DNA of 15,712 bases, taken from an uncultured bacterium (lineage in GTDB: Bacteria; Bacillota; Limnochordia; DTU080; JAAYLA01). The DNA is taken from assembly GCA_937983075.1 (NCBI GenBank), contig CALKAQ010000105.1, positions 1-15,712 of the forward strand. The letters are read 5' to 3'. Within the stretch, counting starts at the first letter, position 1; the number at the start of each line of letters is the position of its first letter. Of the stretch, positions 6,039-13,190 are shown piece after piece. The translations under genes were made by a program, and so were the position numbers. The notes under the pieces were generated by a model. It did not search any database, had not been told where the DNA came from, and saw nothing but the letters and a program-made list of their open reading frames with translations.

Positions 6039-7130
6039 CTATGCTTCTACCACAAACGCCTCCGTTGTCAGCCACTCGGTGCTGCCGCTGTGGATGTTCA
6101 CTCGAAACCGATACGTACCCGGTGCAAGATCCTCTAAGTCGTAGAATGGGAAACTCGCCGAGCTGCCGGGCATCAGCGTCCGCAGCTCCATGGTGCATAC
6201 CCGGTCCGACGGAAGCGCCTTCCACTCTCCGTCGACAAGTTGTTCGAGCCGGGCCGTGCACAAATTGTACCCCACTTGTTCGGAACCTTGGTTCCGCAGG
6301 GTCAATACGATCGGAGTGCCTCTCGTGTAAACCAATCGATCGGTCAGCAGCGACAACCCTGAACTTCTGCGATAGGCAAACTCGACACGCACCCGCGCCT
6401 CCACCGTCAGCATGCCGCCTTGAACGGTTGTCCCGACACTGTCGAAAGAGCGTACCGCCAACTGAGCTGCCTCCGGCTGCATGACCGCAATCGAAACTGG
6501 ATCCGAGGTTTCGTCCGTAATACTCACCGGGCCAATGATTTCCAGCCCCGCAGCCGCAGCCAACGCTAGTGCACGAGATTCTGCATGCTTGTACGCCGCC
6601 TTTAGGGCCTCCATGGCTGCACTTTGACGATCTTTGCGGTTGAATCGTATGTTTTGAATCGATTCGATTCCCGCCTCTTGAACCAATGCATCGATCAAGG
6701 CACCGACCCGGCTGATATCGTCTACAGCCACTTGCACGCGCTGTTCCGCAACGTAGCCCCGAAACACACGCTCGCTTTGCACGTATTCCCATTCTTCACG
6801 GAGGGAGATTTGCAATGTTTGAATGTCTCGGGCCGGGATCCCGAACTTCTGCAAAACTTCGTTCGCACGAGCAATTTGCCTGGCCTGCTCGGCCATGGCC
6901 TCGGAAGCGGTGGGACGCAGCGCCTGTGCGCTGAATGTGAAAATCACTTGGTCCGGCTCTACTTCTACAATCCCAACGCCTCGCACAAACAAGGTGCCTT
7001 CGAAATCAGCCTCTGCCGTTCCGCCTCCAGCCGTGGCCGCATAACCGATGTTGCTTGCGGCCACCAGCGCAATCAACAGCACCCAAGTCGCCACAGCTGC
7101 AGCTTTGGGAAAACGCTTGGTTGAACGCAA
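6039..7130 (-). CDS. Secreted SIMPL (DUF541) protein with an Ig-like C-terminal domain
   Basis: Encodes 363 residues from TTG 7130, chosen because AAAGGGGTG lies 8 nt upstream and a signal peptide follows at once (RSTKRFPKAAAVATWVLLIALVAAS..., likely cut after GYA near residue 31). A frame extending to 7535 would cover the ung C-terminus and is a shadow. Residues about 42-250 are a SIMPL/DUF541 domain: VRGVGIVEVEPDQVIFTFS, the helix with ANEVLQKFGIPARDIQT, then VGALIDALVQEAGIESIQNI and GGMLTVEARVRVEFAY. Residues about 260-363 resemble a bacterial Ig-like domain (LVYTRGTPIVLTLRNQGS..., LEQLVDGEW, LAPGTYRFRV) with two cysteines that could pair. SIMPL proteins are periplasmic or exported; their role is poorly known and includes envelope or oxidative stress links. 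It lies 151 bp after ung and is the last gene before the terminator. Confidence 0.85.
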   Translation of the reverse strand: MRSTKRFPKAAAVATWVLLIALVAASNIGYAATAGGGTAEADFEGTLFVRGVGIVEVEPDQVIFTFSAQALRPTASEAMAEQARQIARANEVLQKFGIPARDIQTLQISLREEWEYVQSERVFRGYVAEQRVQVAVDDISRVGALIDALVQEAGIESIQNIRFNRKDRQSAAMEALKAAYKHAESRALALAAAAGLEIIGPVSITDETSDPVSIAVMQPEAAQLAVRSFDSVGTTVQGGMLTVEARVRVEFAYRRSSGLSLLTDRLVYTRGTPIVLTLRNQGSEQVGYNLCTARLEQLVDGEWKALPSDRVCTMELRTLMPGSSASFPFYDLEDLAPGTYRFRVNIHSGSTEWLTTEAFVVEA

Positions 7131-7281
7131 TGATTGAGCACCCCTTTGCCGCCACGCCCCATCGAGCGAAAAGCGGTTGATGTGGTTTGTCTTGTTAGAT
7201 GACGGATCAGCCGCAAGGTTACTGAGCACACGCAGCTTTTTGTTGCCATACAGTTCTGTTTCACTCAAGGGATGCCATTCA

Positions 7282-7983
7282 TCACGAAATCGCGGCGAAA
7301 TCGATCGAAGGAATTTCCCAGTCAATTGGCTCGATGCCCACCCGCTGCAAAAACTCATTTGCCCGGGAAAAAGGCCTGCTCCCAAAAAAGCCTCGATCAG
7401 CCGAAAGGGGACTCGGATGTGGCGAAGCGATGATGTAATGGCGGGATGTGTCGACCATGCGCACTTTTTCTTGGGCATGCCTGCCCCACAAAATAAATAC
7501 GACCGGCTGTGGTCGGTCGACCAACAATTCGACAATTCGATCCGTAAAGCGCTCCCAGCCCTTTCCCCGGTGCGAATTGGCCTGACCGCCCCGAACCGTC
7601 AGCACGGAATTCAGCAACAAAACACCTTGCCTGGCCCAATGTTCCAAGCAGCCGTGGTTCGGAATCGGACAGCCGATGTCGTCGTGCAGCTCCTTGAAAA
7701 TATTTTGCAGCGAAGGCGGCGGCTTCACGCCCGGTTTGACCGAAAAACTCAAACCATGCGCCTGACCGGGACCATGGTAAGGATCCTGCCCGATAATGCA
7801 AACTTTCGTCTCGGCATAGGGTGTAAGATGCAAAGCCGCAAAAATATCGTACATATCCGGGTAGACCGGGCCTCTGCGGTACTCTTCAATCAAGAACTGA
7901 CGCAGCTTCTGGTAATAGGGTTTTTCGAATTCGTCACTCAACAGGTCATGCCAATCGTTTTTGAGAATCCTTCTCCGCGACAT
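7282..7983 (-). CDS. ung: Uracil-DNA glycosylase, family 1
   Basis: A 233-residue enzyme of the usual length that removes uracil from DNA and starts base excision repair. Diagnostic motifs counted from ATG 7983: the water-activating loop GQDPYHGPGQAHGLSFS (65-81) with catalytic Asp67, the substrate-pocket LLLNSVLTVR (122-131), and the DNA-intercalation loop HPSPLSADRGFFGSRPFS (189-206) with catalytic His189. All key residues are present. AAGGAGG lies 7 nt before ATG 7983; an ATG 6 nt further upstream would be only 1 nt from the SD. The gene starts 22 bp after the second DUF4097 gene, so it is probably co-transcribed with a cell-envelope protein, with the SIMPL gene further on. No SOS box is visible in front of it. 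Confidence 0.97.
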   Translation of the reverse strand: MSRRRILKNDWHDLLSDEFEKPYYQKLRQFLIEEYRRGPVYPDMYDIFAALHLTPYAETKVCIIGQDPYHGPGQAHGLSFSVKPGVKPPPSLQNIFKELHDDIGCPIPNHGCLEHWARQGVLLLNSVLTVRGGQANSHRGKGWERFTDRIVELLVDRPQPVVFILWGRHAQEKVRMVDTSRHYIIASPHPSPLSADRGFFGSRPFSRANEFLQRVGIEPIDWEIPSIDFAAIS

Positions 7984-8005
7984 CGACATACCTCCTTAAC
8001 ACCTA

Positions 8006-8907
8006 TTACCAGGTGGACAATGAAATCGACCCATTCGAAGTATGTACGTCGAGGCGCGCTGTTCCGCTCCCGATCTTGCCTACCAGGCGATTGCGTGCAA
8101 ACTGCGTCGCAGTCACTTCGGCATTCAAATTGATGGTTCCGTTGCTGGTTGACAGATCCAAGGAGACGTCAGGATTGATCAATGTCACATTCACCCGCCC
8201 GTTTGAGGTGCGCACCTCGTACCGGGCGTCATGGACCAACTCGGCTTCCAACTGAATTTGGCCGTTGGACGTACGAATGCGTCCCCAATCGTGCAAAACA
8301 CTGTTTCTCACATGAATAGGGCCATTGGATGTTTCTGCTTCTACAACGCCGTCGACGTCGCTCATTTCGATACGACCGTTCGAGCTCTTGAGAATCAAGC
8401 GTCCGGAATGGCCTCGAACCGTAATCGCCCCGTTAGACGTCCGCAGTTCTGCATCCGCACGCAAATTTCTCGCGGTGATCGGCCCGTTCGTTGTGTGCAT
8501 CAGCACCGTACCAGACCAATCTTCGGGCACAAGAACATGGAAATGAACCGACAATCCTCCGAGGAGCCTCCACCAGACACCGCGCGACACAACCTGAAGC
8601 CCATTGTCGTCATGAATCCAGTCGATGCTTTCACGCTCAATCCAGTCAGCCAGTCCTTTGAAGAGAGCTCTTGCCTCTTTGTTGACTTCGATGACAACTT
8701 CGTCGCCCTGCCACGTTTCGATTGTGATTGTTCCATTGTGCCCTTCGACCCGCAGACTGTCTCCTGGATCAAGAACAAACAGGCGCTGTTCACTCGAAAC
8801 ACGCGGGATGAATAATCCGCCCGATAGGGCAGCGCGATAATGCCGATAACCACGAGAACTATACCCGCAATAAAGCGAAATGACGGACGGTTTGCAGTCG
8901 TTGTCAT
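8006..8907 (-). CDS. DUF4097-type beta-solenoid protein with an apparent -1 frameshift near the N-terminus
   Basis: The main frame (8006 to about 8835) reads SGGLFIPRVSSEQRLFVLDPGDSLRVEG followed by a very regular solenoid in which [T/S]NG recurs about nine times (TTNGPI, TSNGAI, SSNGRI, TSNGPI, TSNGQI, TSNGRV, TSNGTI, TSNGSI). This is typical of DUF4097 proteins. Upstream, this frame has no credible start or signal sequence. The neighbouring frame starts at ATG 8907 (AGGGTG 9 nt upstream) with MTTTANRPSFRFIAGIVLVVIGIIAL, a textbook signal anchor, then turns into nonsense. The frames join naturally near 8830-8840 (CTGCCCTATCGGG) if one base is missing, for instance from the CCC run, giving IIALPLSGGLF. 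So this is one gene broken by a 1-nt deletion or a sequencing error. It heads the unit with ung and the SIMPL gene. Function unknown; exported, possibly a surface or stress-linked protein. Confidence 0.75.
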
Positions 8908-8938
8908 GTATCGGTTCACCCTCAGCTTTGCATAAAAG

Positions 8939-9005
8939 ACGCTGTGCTGGCGACACCAGCTGCTGAAAGATAGCGTTCGATGCGCTGGATACCGCAGCAC
9001 AGCGT
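8939..9005 (-). repeat. 11-bp perfect inverted repeat enclosing 45 bp, between the SMR and DUF4097 genes
   Basis: ACGCTGTGCTG at 8939-8949 is exactly repeated in inverse at 8995-9005. On the minus strand the second arm is followed by CTTTTATG. The 45-bp interior holds a small AGCG/CGCT hairpin. It could be the terminator of the SMR gene, or a structured leader for the DUF4097-ung-SIMPL unit. The loop is large for a simple terminator. Confidence 0.5.
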
Positions 9006-9024
9006 TTTCACGGACGAAAGTGCA

Positions 9025-9345
9025 TCATTCGGGCGAAACAATTTTCAACCCGACGATGCCAACCACAATGAGCAATAGACAAATGATACGGGCAGCATCA
9101 CGCGGCTCGCCGAGAAACAACATGCCGACCACGGCCGTTCCAACAACGCCAATCCCCGTCCAAACCGCATATCCCGTACCGACCGGTATGGTTCGGATCG
9201 CCTGGGATAACAAGATGAATCCGATGATCATGGCCGCGATGGTGCCCACACTGGGCCATAGCCTCGTAAAGCCCTCGGTATATTTAAGGCCGATCGCCCA
9301 GATGATTTCAAACAGACCGGCGATGATGAGTAACGTCCAAGCCAC
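9025..9345 (-). CDS. SMR family efflux protein, Gdx/SugE type (guanidinium exporter)
   Basis: A 106-residue protein from GTG 9345, with GAGGAG 7-8 nt upstream; this start gives the standard SMR length. Four hydrophobic helices are visible, roughly 3-20, 30-49, 56-78 and 84-103. The proton- and substrate-coupling Glu13 is present in GLFEIIWAIGLKY, and the WAxGLK pattern is that of the Gdx/SugE branch and not the Qac/EmrE branch. Other landmarks: FTRLWPSVGT, SQAIRTIPVGTGYAVWTGIG and FLGEP. Gdx proteins export guanidinium ion in exchange for protons as antiparallel dimers, so a single gene suffices. The gene stands between dnaE2 and the DUF4097 gene. I see no guanidine riboswitch that fits consensus. 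A weak extended -10 (TGTTAAGAT, TAAGAT at 9423-9428) lies upstream without a good -35. Confidence 0.92.
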   Translation of the reverse strand: MAWTLLIIAGLFEIIWAIGLKYTEGFTRLWPSVGTIAAMIIGFILLSQAIRTIPVGTGYAVWTGIGVVGTAVVGMLFLGEPRDAARIICLLLIVVGIVGLKIVSPE

Positions 9346-9365
9346 TGAATTACTCCTCACTCCAA

Positions 9366-9385
9366 GCACAGGGACGTCCCTGTGC
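9366..9385. repeat. Perfect 20-bp palindrome upstream of the SMR gene
   Basis: GCACAGGGAC followed by its exact reverse complement. In the SMR mRNA it would fold into an 8-9 bp GC-rich hairpin with an ACGU or smaller loop, ending about 8 nt before the GAGGAG SD. No U-tract follows, so it is not a terminator. It resembles REP-like palindromes that contain CAGGGACG, known from many Bacillota, but only one copy is present here. It could also be an operator or an RNA control hairpin. Confidence 0.6.
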
Positions 9386-9532
9386 CGCATATCCCGTTGG
9401 GGATCAGTCGGTCCCATTGGCCATCTTAACACATCTTCACACTTCATGGTATCTTGCGACGAACGAAAAGGGATTTGCTGCCAGCTCCCCCTTACATCAA
9501 TCCGCGGCTGAGCGGGACCGGCTTTTCAACTT

Positions 9533-12500
9533 TTATCGAAAATCATGCGAATCAAGCACCATCCCCGCTTTCTTCAGCTTGCCTGCTTCGGCACGCCGGG
9601 TGACTTCGTCGAGCGGCCATACGTCCTCGGCCAAAAAATTCAGCGTTCCGTCCCGCTTTTGCACCTTGCCGCTAAAGACGAGGAACGACTCCCCGCGTAT
9701 CACCGCTCGCTTCCGTTCATAAAGCTCCGGACGCACAACGACATTCAACAGTCCTGTCTCATCTTCCACCAGAATGAAAAGGACTCCTCGCGCGGTTTCA
9801 GGCCGTTGACGAGCGACAACGGTTCCGGCCAGAAACAGCTTCATGCCTTCCCGGGCCCTGCTCACTTCGGCAATGCTTCGCAAATGCCGAGGCAACCGCG
9901 CACGCAAAACACCCAAAATGTGCTTGCGGGTAGAAATGCCTGTTGCCTTATAGTCAGCGGCAATCGTTTCCTTCACCTGCATACGCGGCAGATTCTTCGG
10001 CGGTTCCGGCGCAGCAAAAGGAAGGCTGGGTTGCCACAGCGACCTGCCTTCGTTTTTTCGTATACAGTTCTGCTTCGCTCCGTGTGGGATTTGAGCACTC
10101 GAATCCGCCCGATCCATGGTCACCCCGTTTGCTTTACATTCACCGACAATTTCCGCGCGTTGGACAAGCCCTAGTGTCCACAGCTGCTCTCTCCGGTCCT
10201 TTTTCCAGCCGTCAAAAACGCCGGCCATAATCAGCTTCTCAACCTTTTTAGGCGACAAGTCAACTCGGTCCATAAAATCAGCGAGCGATGCAAAAGGGCC
10301 GTCTCGTTCCCGAGACTCGACAATATGCTCAGCCTCTAAGGCGCTTAGCCCTTTGACATAATTGAAGCCGATCCTCACACCACGGCCTTCTACTTTACAT
10401 TTCCCCGCGGAACGATTGATGTCGAGCGGCAATATGTCAATGCCATGGCGCTGCGCATCACGAATGATGACGTGAGGCGGATAAAATCCCATGGGCTGAT
10501 TGTTTAGCAACGCCGCTACATAAGCCGCCGGATAATAATAGCGCAGCCACGCTGATTGATACGCCAATACGGCGAAAGCATAAGCGTGAGATTTCGGAAA
10601 ACCAAATTGAGAGAAGGAAAGAATTTGCTCAAAAACCTTTTTGGCAACTTCCGGGGAGACCCCTTTTTTGGCCGCACCGGCCGAAAAACGCTCCCACATC
10701 ATCTGAACCGCTTCTTTGGAGCGTTTTCGCCCTAAGGCTCGCCGCAGCGCCTCCGCCTGACCGGCTGAAAACCCGGCCAAAGCCATCGCTGCTTGCAAAA
10801 CCTGATCCTGATAAATCAAAACCCCAAGGGTATCCTCGAGCGCTTTTTTCAACAGTGGATGATCGTAAGGCGGTTCATACGGCTTCCCTTGTCGCTGCGC
10901 CTCACGCTGTGCCATGCGCCGGCTGACATATGGATGAACAGCACCGCCGACGATGGGTCCCGGACGCACAATGGCGATTTCGATGGCGAGTTCATCCAAA
11001 TTACGCGGTTGTGTCCGGGGAAGCAATTGCATTTGTGCCCGGCTTTCGATTTGGAAAATCCCAATGGTATCCCCGGCTGCGATCTGGTCAAACACCGCTT
11101 GGTCATCGAAAGGTATACGACTGAGATCGACAATTTTCCCCTGACTTTCCGCAATTTGCTCGACGCATTCCTCTACCAGGGAAAGCATCCCCAGAGAAAG
11201 AAAGTCGACTTTGATCATGCGAGCATCCTCGCAAGAGTCCTTGTCCCATTGACAAATGAACCTGCCGGCCATCCGCGCAGGCTCAATCGGCACACAGTCG
11301 ATCAACGGCCGAGAGGAAATCACCATTCCACCGACATGTTGAGAAATGTGCCGTGGAAAGCCGAGTATTTCTTCGACCCTAGCGGCAAAATGGCGCCACA
11401 ACGGGGTTTCTGCTTTGGCGGCAAACTCCGGCAACCCCTGCATGACCTCGAGCAAATTTTCATGATCACGGCTGTCAGCTACCTTGGCCAACTTTTCCAA
11501 ATCTAGAGTTGGCAAGCCAAAAGCTTTGCCCACGTCCCGTATTGCGCTTCTTAAACGATAGGTTGCGAAAGAACAAACCAACGCAGCGTGCTCCCGGCCA
11601 TAATGGGCATACACACGTTCAATTAAAGCAGCCCGAATATCCCGTGGAAAATCAAGATCAATATCAGGCACCTTGCTCAGTGAATCATTGAGAAATCGCT
11701 CGATGGAAAGCCCGTTTTGTATCGGATCAACGTGCGAAAGACCGATCAAATAGCAAATGAGCGAACTCACCGAACTGCCGCGCCCTCGCCCCGGCGGAAG
11801 TTTTGCCGCCATTCGGGCAAGGCTGGGTCCTCGCACCTCTTTGGCCACTTCCTCAGCCAGCTGCATCAGATCTCTATAGACCAAAAAGAAACCGCTCAGC
11901 CCGTGTTGTCTTACAAGCTCGAGTTCTTGCTGCAGCCGCTCCTCCGCTCGACGCCGCAGCTTGGTTTGGCCTTGGTAACGTATTTCCAAAGCCTCTCGGC
12001 ACACGCTTTCCAATACCTCGTCGGCGTCAGATCGCTTGCCGTCCCCATAAAAGTCCGGAAAAGCATAACCAAGATCGGCGGTTAAGTCGAAGTCGGAACA
12101 ACGCTCAGCAATTTCTTCCGTCGCTCGCAAAGCCTGAGGCAACTCGGCGAAAAGCGCAGCCATTTCCTGCGGCGACTTCAAATAGGCTTCAGCATTTGGA
12201 CGCCGCTGCCGGTGACTGGCATCCAACGTTGTGCGGTGGCGAATCGCGACCAAAACATCTTGCAGACGATGGCGCTCACGGACGTGATAATGGACATCGT
12301 TCGTCGCCACGACGTTGAGTCCCAATCGCTTTGCAAGTGCAACAAGTCCTTTGATGCGTAAAGTATCCCCCCGCACGAAACCTTGCTGCAACTCGATCCA
12401 CAGATGTTCCGGACCAAACAGTTCACGATATCTGCGCCCCGCAGCAAGCGCTTCATCCCAACGGCCTTCATCAATCCGACGTGCCATTTCCCCGCGGCGG

Positions 12501-12877
12501 CCGCCTACAAGAGCAATCAATCCTTTGTGGTATCGACATAAAGTATCCCAGGAAAGGCACGGTTTGCCGCGCGGCGAATCAAGATGGGCGCGGCTGAGCA
12601 GACGACACAAATTGGCGTATCCCTCGGAAGTCGCGGCCAGAAGCGTGAGACCGTATCCCCCCTCCAAACTGACTTCTGCACCGGTAAGCGGCTGGATTCC
12701 CCATGCCTTGGCTGCTTGAGCAAACTCCATCGATCCATATAGACCATTGTGATCCGTGAGTGCGAGTGCCTTCATTCCTAGACGACACGCTTGTTCAACC
12801 AGCTCCTCCGGCAACGAGGCTCCGTCGAGAAACGAGTAGGCCGAATGACAATGAAGCTCAACGTACACGACGGTCAT
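9533..12877 (-). CDS. dnaE2: Error-prone DNA polymerase III alpha subunit DnaE2 (ImuC)
   Basis: Encodes 1114 residues, a C-family polymerase for translesion synthesis and induced mutagenesis. Counting from ATG 12877: PHP domain start ELHCHSAYSFLDGA (7-20), LTDHNGLYG (40-48), RGRGSSVSSLICYLIGL (364-380), catalytic PDIDLDF (404-410), and IKVDFLSLGML (555-565) with the third acidic residue. Near the C-terminus are an (HhH)-like region, a QPSLPF clamp-motif-like stretch and an OB fold with RQRPETARGVLFILVEDETG spread around residue 1000. The phrase RQxPxTAxG is characteristic of DnaE2 and not of replicative DnaE. ATG 12877 overlaps the DUF6504-like gene by 20 bp; GTG 12868 would give the family-typical MYVELHCHS start and cannot be excluded. 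Last gene of the SOS-type operon after imuB. Confidence 0.95.
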   Translation of the reverse strand: MTVVYVELHCHSAYSFLDGASLPEELVEQACRLGMKALALTDHNGLYGSMEFAQAAKAWGIQPLTGAEVSLEGGYGLTLLAATSEGYANLCRLLSRAHLDSPRGKPCLSWDTLCRYHKGLIALVGGRRGEMARRIDEGRWDEALAAGRRYRELFGPEHLWIELQQGFVRGDTLRIKGLVALAKRLGLNVVATNDVHYHVRERHRLQDVLVAIRHRTTLDASHRQRRPNAEAYLKSPQEMAALFAELPQALRATEEIAERCSDFDLTADLGYAFPDFYGDGKRSDADEVLESVCREALEIRYQGQTKLRRRAEERLQQELELVRQHGLSGFFLVYRDLMQLAEEVAKEVRGPSLARMAAKLPPGRGRGSSVSSLICYLIGLSHVDPIQNGLSIERFLNDSLSKVPDIDLDFPRDIRAALIERVYAHYGREHAALVCSFATYRLRSAIRDVGKAFGLPTLDLEKLAKVADSRDHENLLEVMQGLPEFAAKAETPLWRHFAARVEEILGFPRHISQHVGGMVISSRPLIDCVPIEPARMAGRFICQWDKDSCEDARMIKVDFLSLGMLSLVEECVEQIAESQGKIVDLSRIPFDDQAVFDQIAAGDTIGIFQIESRAQMQLLPRTQPRNLDELAIEIAIVRPGPIVGGAVHPYVSRRMAQREAQRQGKPYEPPYDHPLLKKALEDTLGVLIYQDQVLQAAMALAGFSAGQAEALRRALGRKRSKEAVQMMWERFSAGAAKKGVSPEVAKKVFEQILSFSQFGFPKSHAYAFAVLAYQSAWLRYYYPAAYVAALLNNQPMGFYPPHVIIRDAQRHGIDILPLDINRSAGKCKVEGRGVRIGFNYVKGLSALEAEHIVESRERDGPFASLADFMDRVDLSPKKVEKLIMAGVFDGWKKDRREQLWTLGLVQRAEIVGECKANGVTMDRADSSAQIPHGAKQNCIRKNEGRSLWQPSLPFAAPEPPKNLPRMQVKETIAADYKATGISTRKHILGVLRARLPRHLRSIAEVSRAREGMKLFLAGTVVARQRPETARGVLFILVEDETGLLNVVVRPELYERKRAVIRGESFLVFSGKVQKRDGTLNFLAEDVWPLDEVTRRAEAGKLKKAGMVLDSHDFR

Positions 12878-13190
12878 CACTCCACGGTATTGAAGGGACA
12901 AGTGGAACTTCCCACTGCCGATACCAGGAGGCATCTTCATGATCGTGATACAAGGTAAAAAGCCCGCTTATCTCGAGTTCAACGAGGTAGTACGTGCGCC
13001 GGATGGGTTGCCGCCACCACTCGTCTTCGATGCGCCAGCAATCTTTGACTGCGATTACCCGTTCGCGTCGTTTACGCCAGCAAACCTCAACAAGCTGTCC
13101 GCGTTTGTCGCAAACGACTTTCAGCGGTTGCGGAGCGTTTAAGGATCGAAGCTGATCAGAGCGTAGCGACGTTCGGGAATGCGTGACCAT
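12858..13190 (-). CDS. Small Trp-rich protein of the ImuB-DnaE2 cassette, DUF6504-like
   Basis: A 110-residue protein from ATG 13190 (GAGGTGG 4 nt upstream). The first 20 residues overlap the end of imuB and may not be structured. The core reads LKVVCDKRGQLVEVCWRKRR, then VIAVKDCWRIEDEWW, then YYLVELEISGLFTLYHDHEDASWYRQWE, with seven tryptophans (38, 52, 58, 59, 89, 93, 103). This matches my memory of DUF6504, small beta-rich proteins coded next to dnaE2 and imuB, mainly in Actinomycetota. Its function is unknown. It overlaps imuB by 52 bp and dnaE2 by 20 bp, so all three should be translated together. It might be an accessory or assembly factor of the mutasome, which is inference from position only. 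No catalytic motif is seen. Confidence 0.75.
   Translation of the reverse strand: MVTHSRTSLRSDQLRSLNAPQPLKVVCDKRGQLVEVCWRKRRERVIAVKDCWRIEDEWWRQPIRRTYYLVELEISGLFTLYHDHEDASWYRQWEVPLVPSIPWSDDRRVR

Noticed and set aside
5462..6484. Plus-strand open frame of 340 codons
   Set aside because: It crosses the gntR gene, a terminator, a promoter and the SIMPL gene on the opposite strand, and shows no family pattern.
7131..7535. N-terminal extension of the SIMPL gene
   Set aside because: It overlaps the ung C-terminus in another frame and puts the clear signal peptide in the middle of the protein; TTG 7130 has a strong SD.
9345..9440. Guanidine-II (mini-ykkC) riboswitch ahead of the SMR gene
   Set aside because: One strong hairpin is present, but its loop is ACGU and not ACGR, and the only other hairpin (ATCCC-CAAC-GGGAT) does not match it. 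Guanidine-I and -III motifs are not seen either.
9448..9532. Terminator after dnaE2
   Set aside because: Only a poor AAGGG/CCCTT pairing with a large loop and a TTTT run is visible; not strong enough to call.
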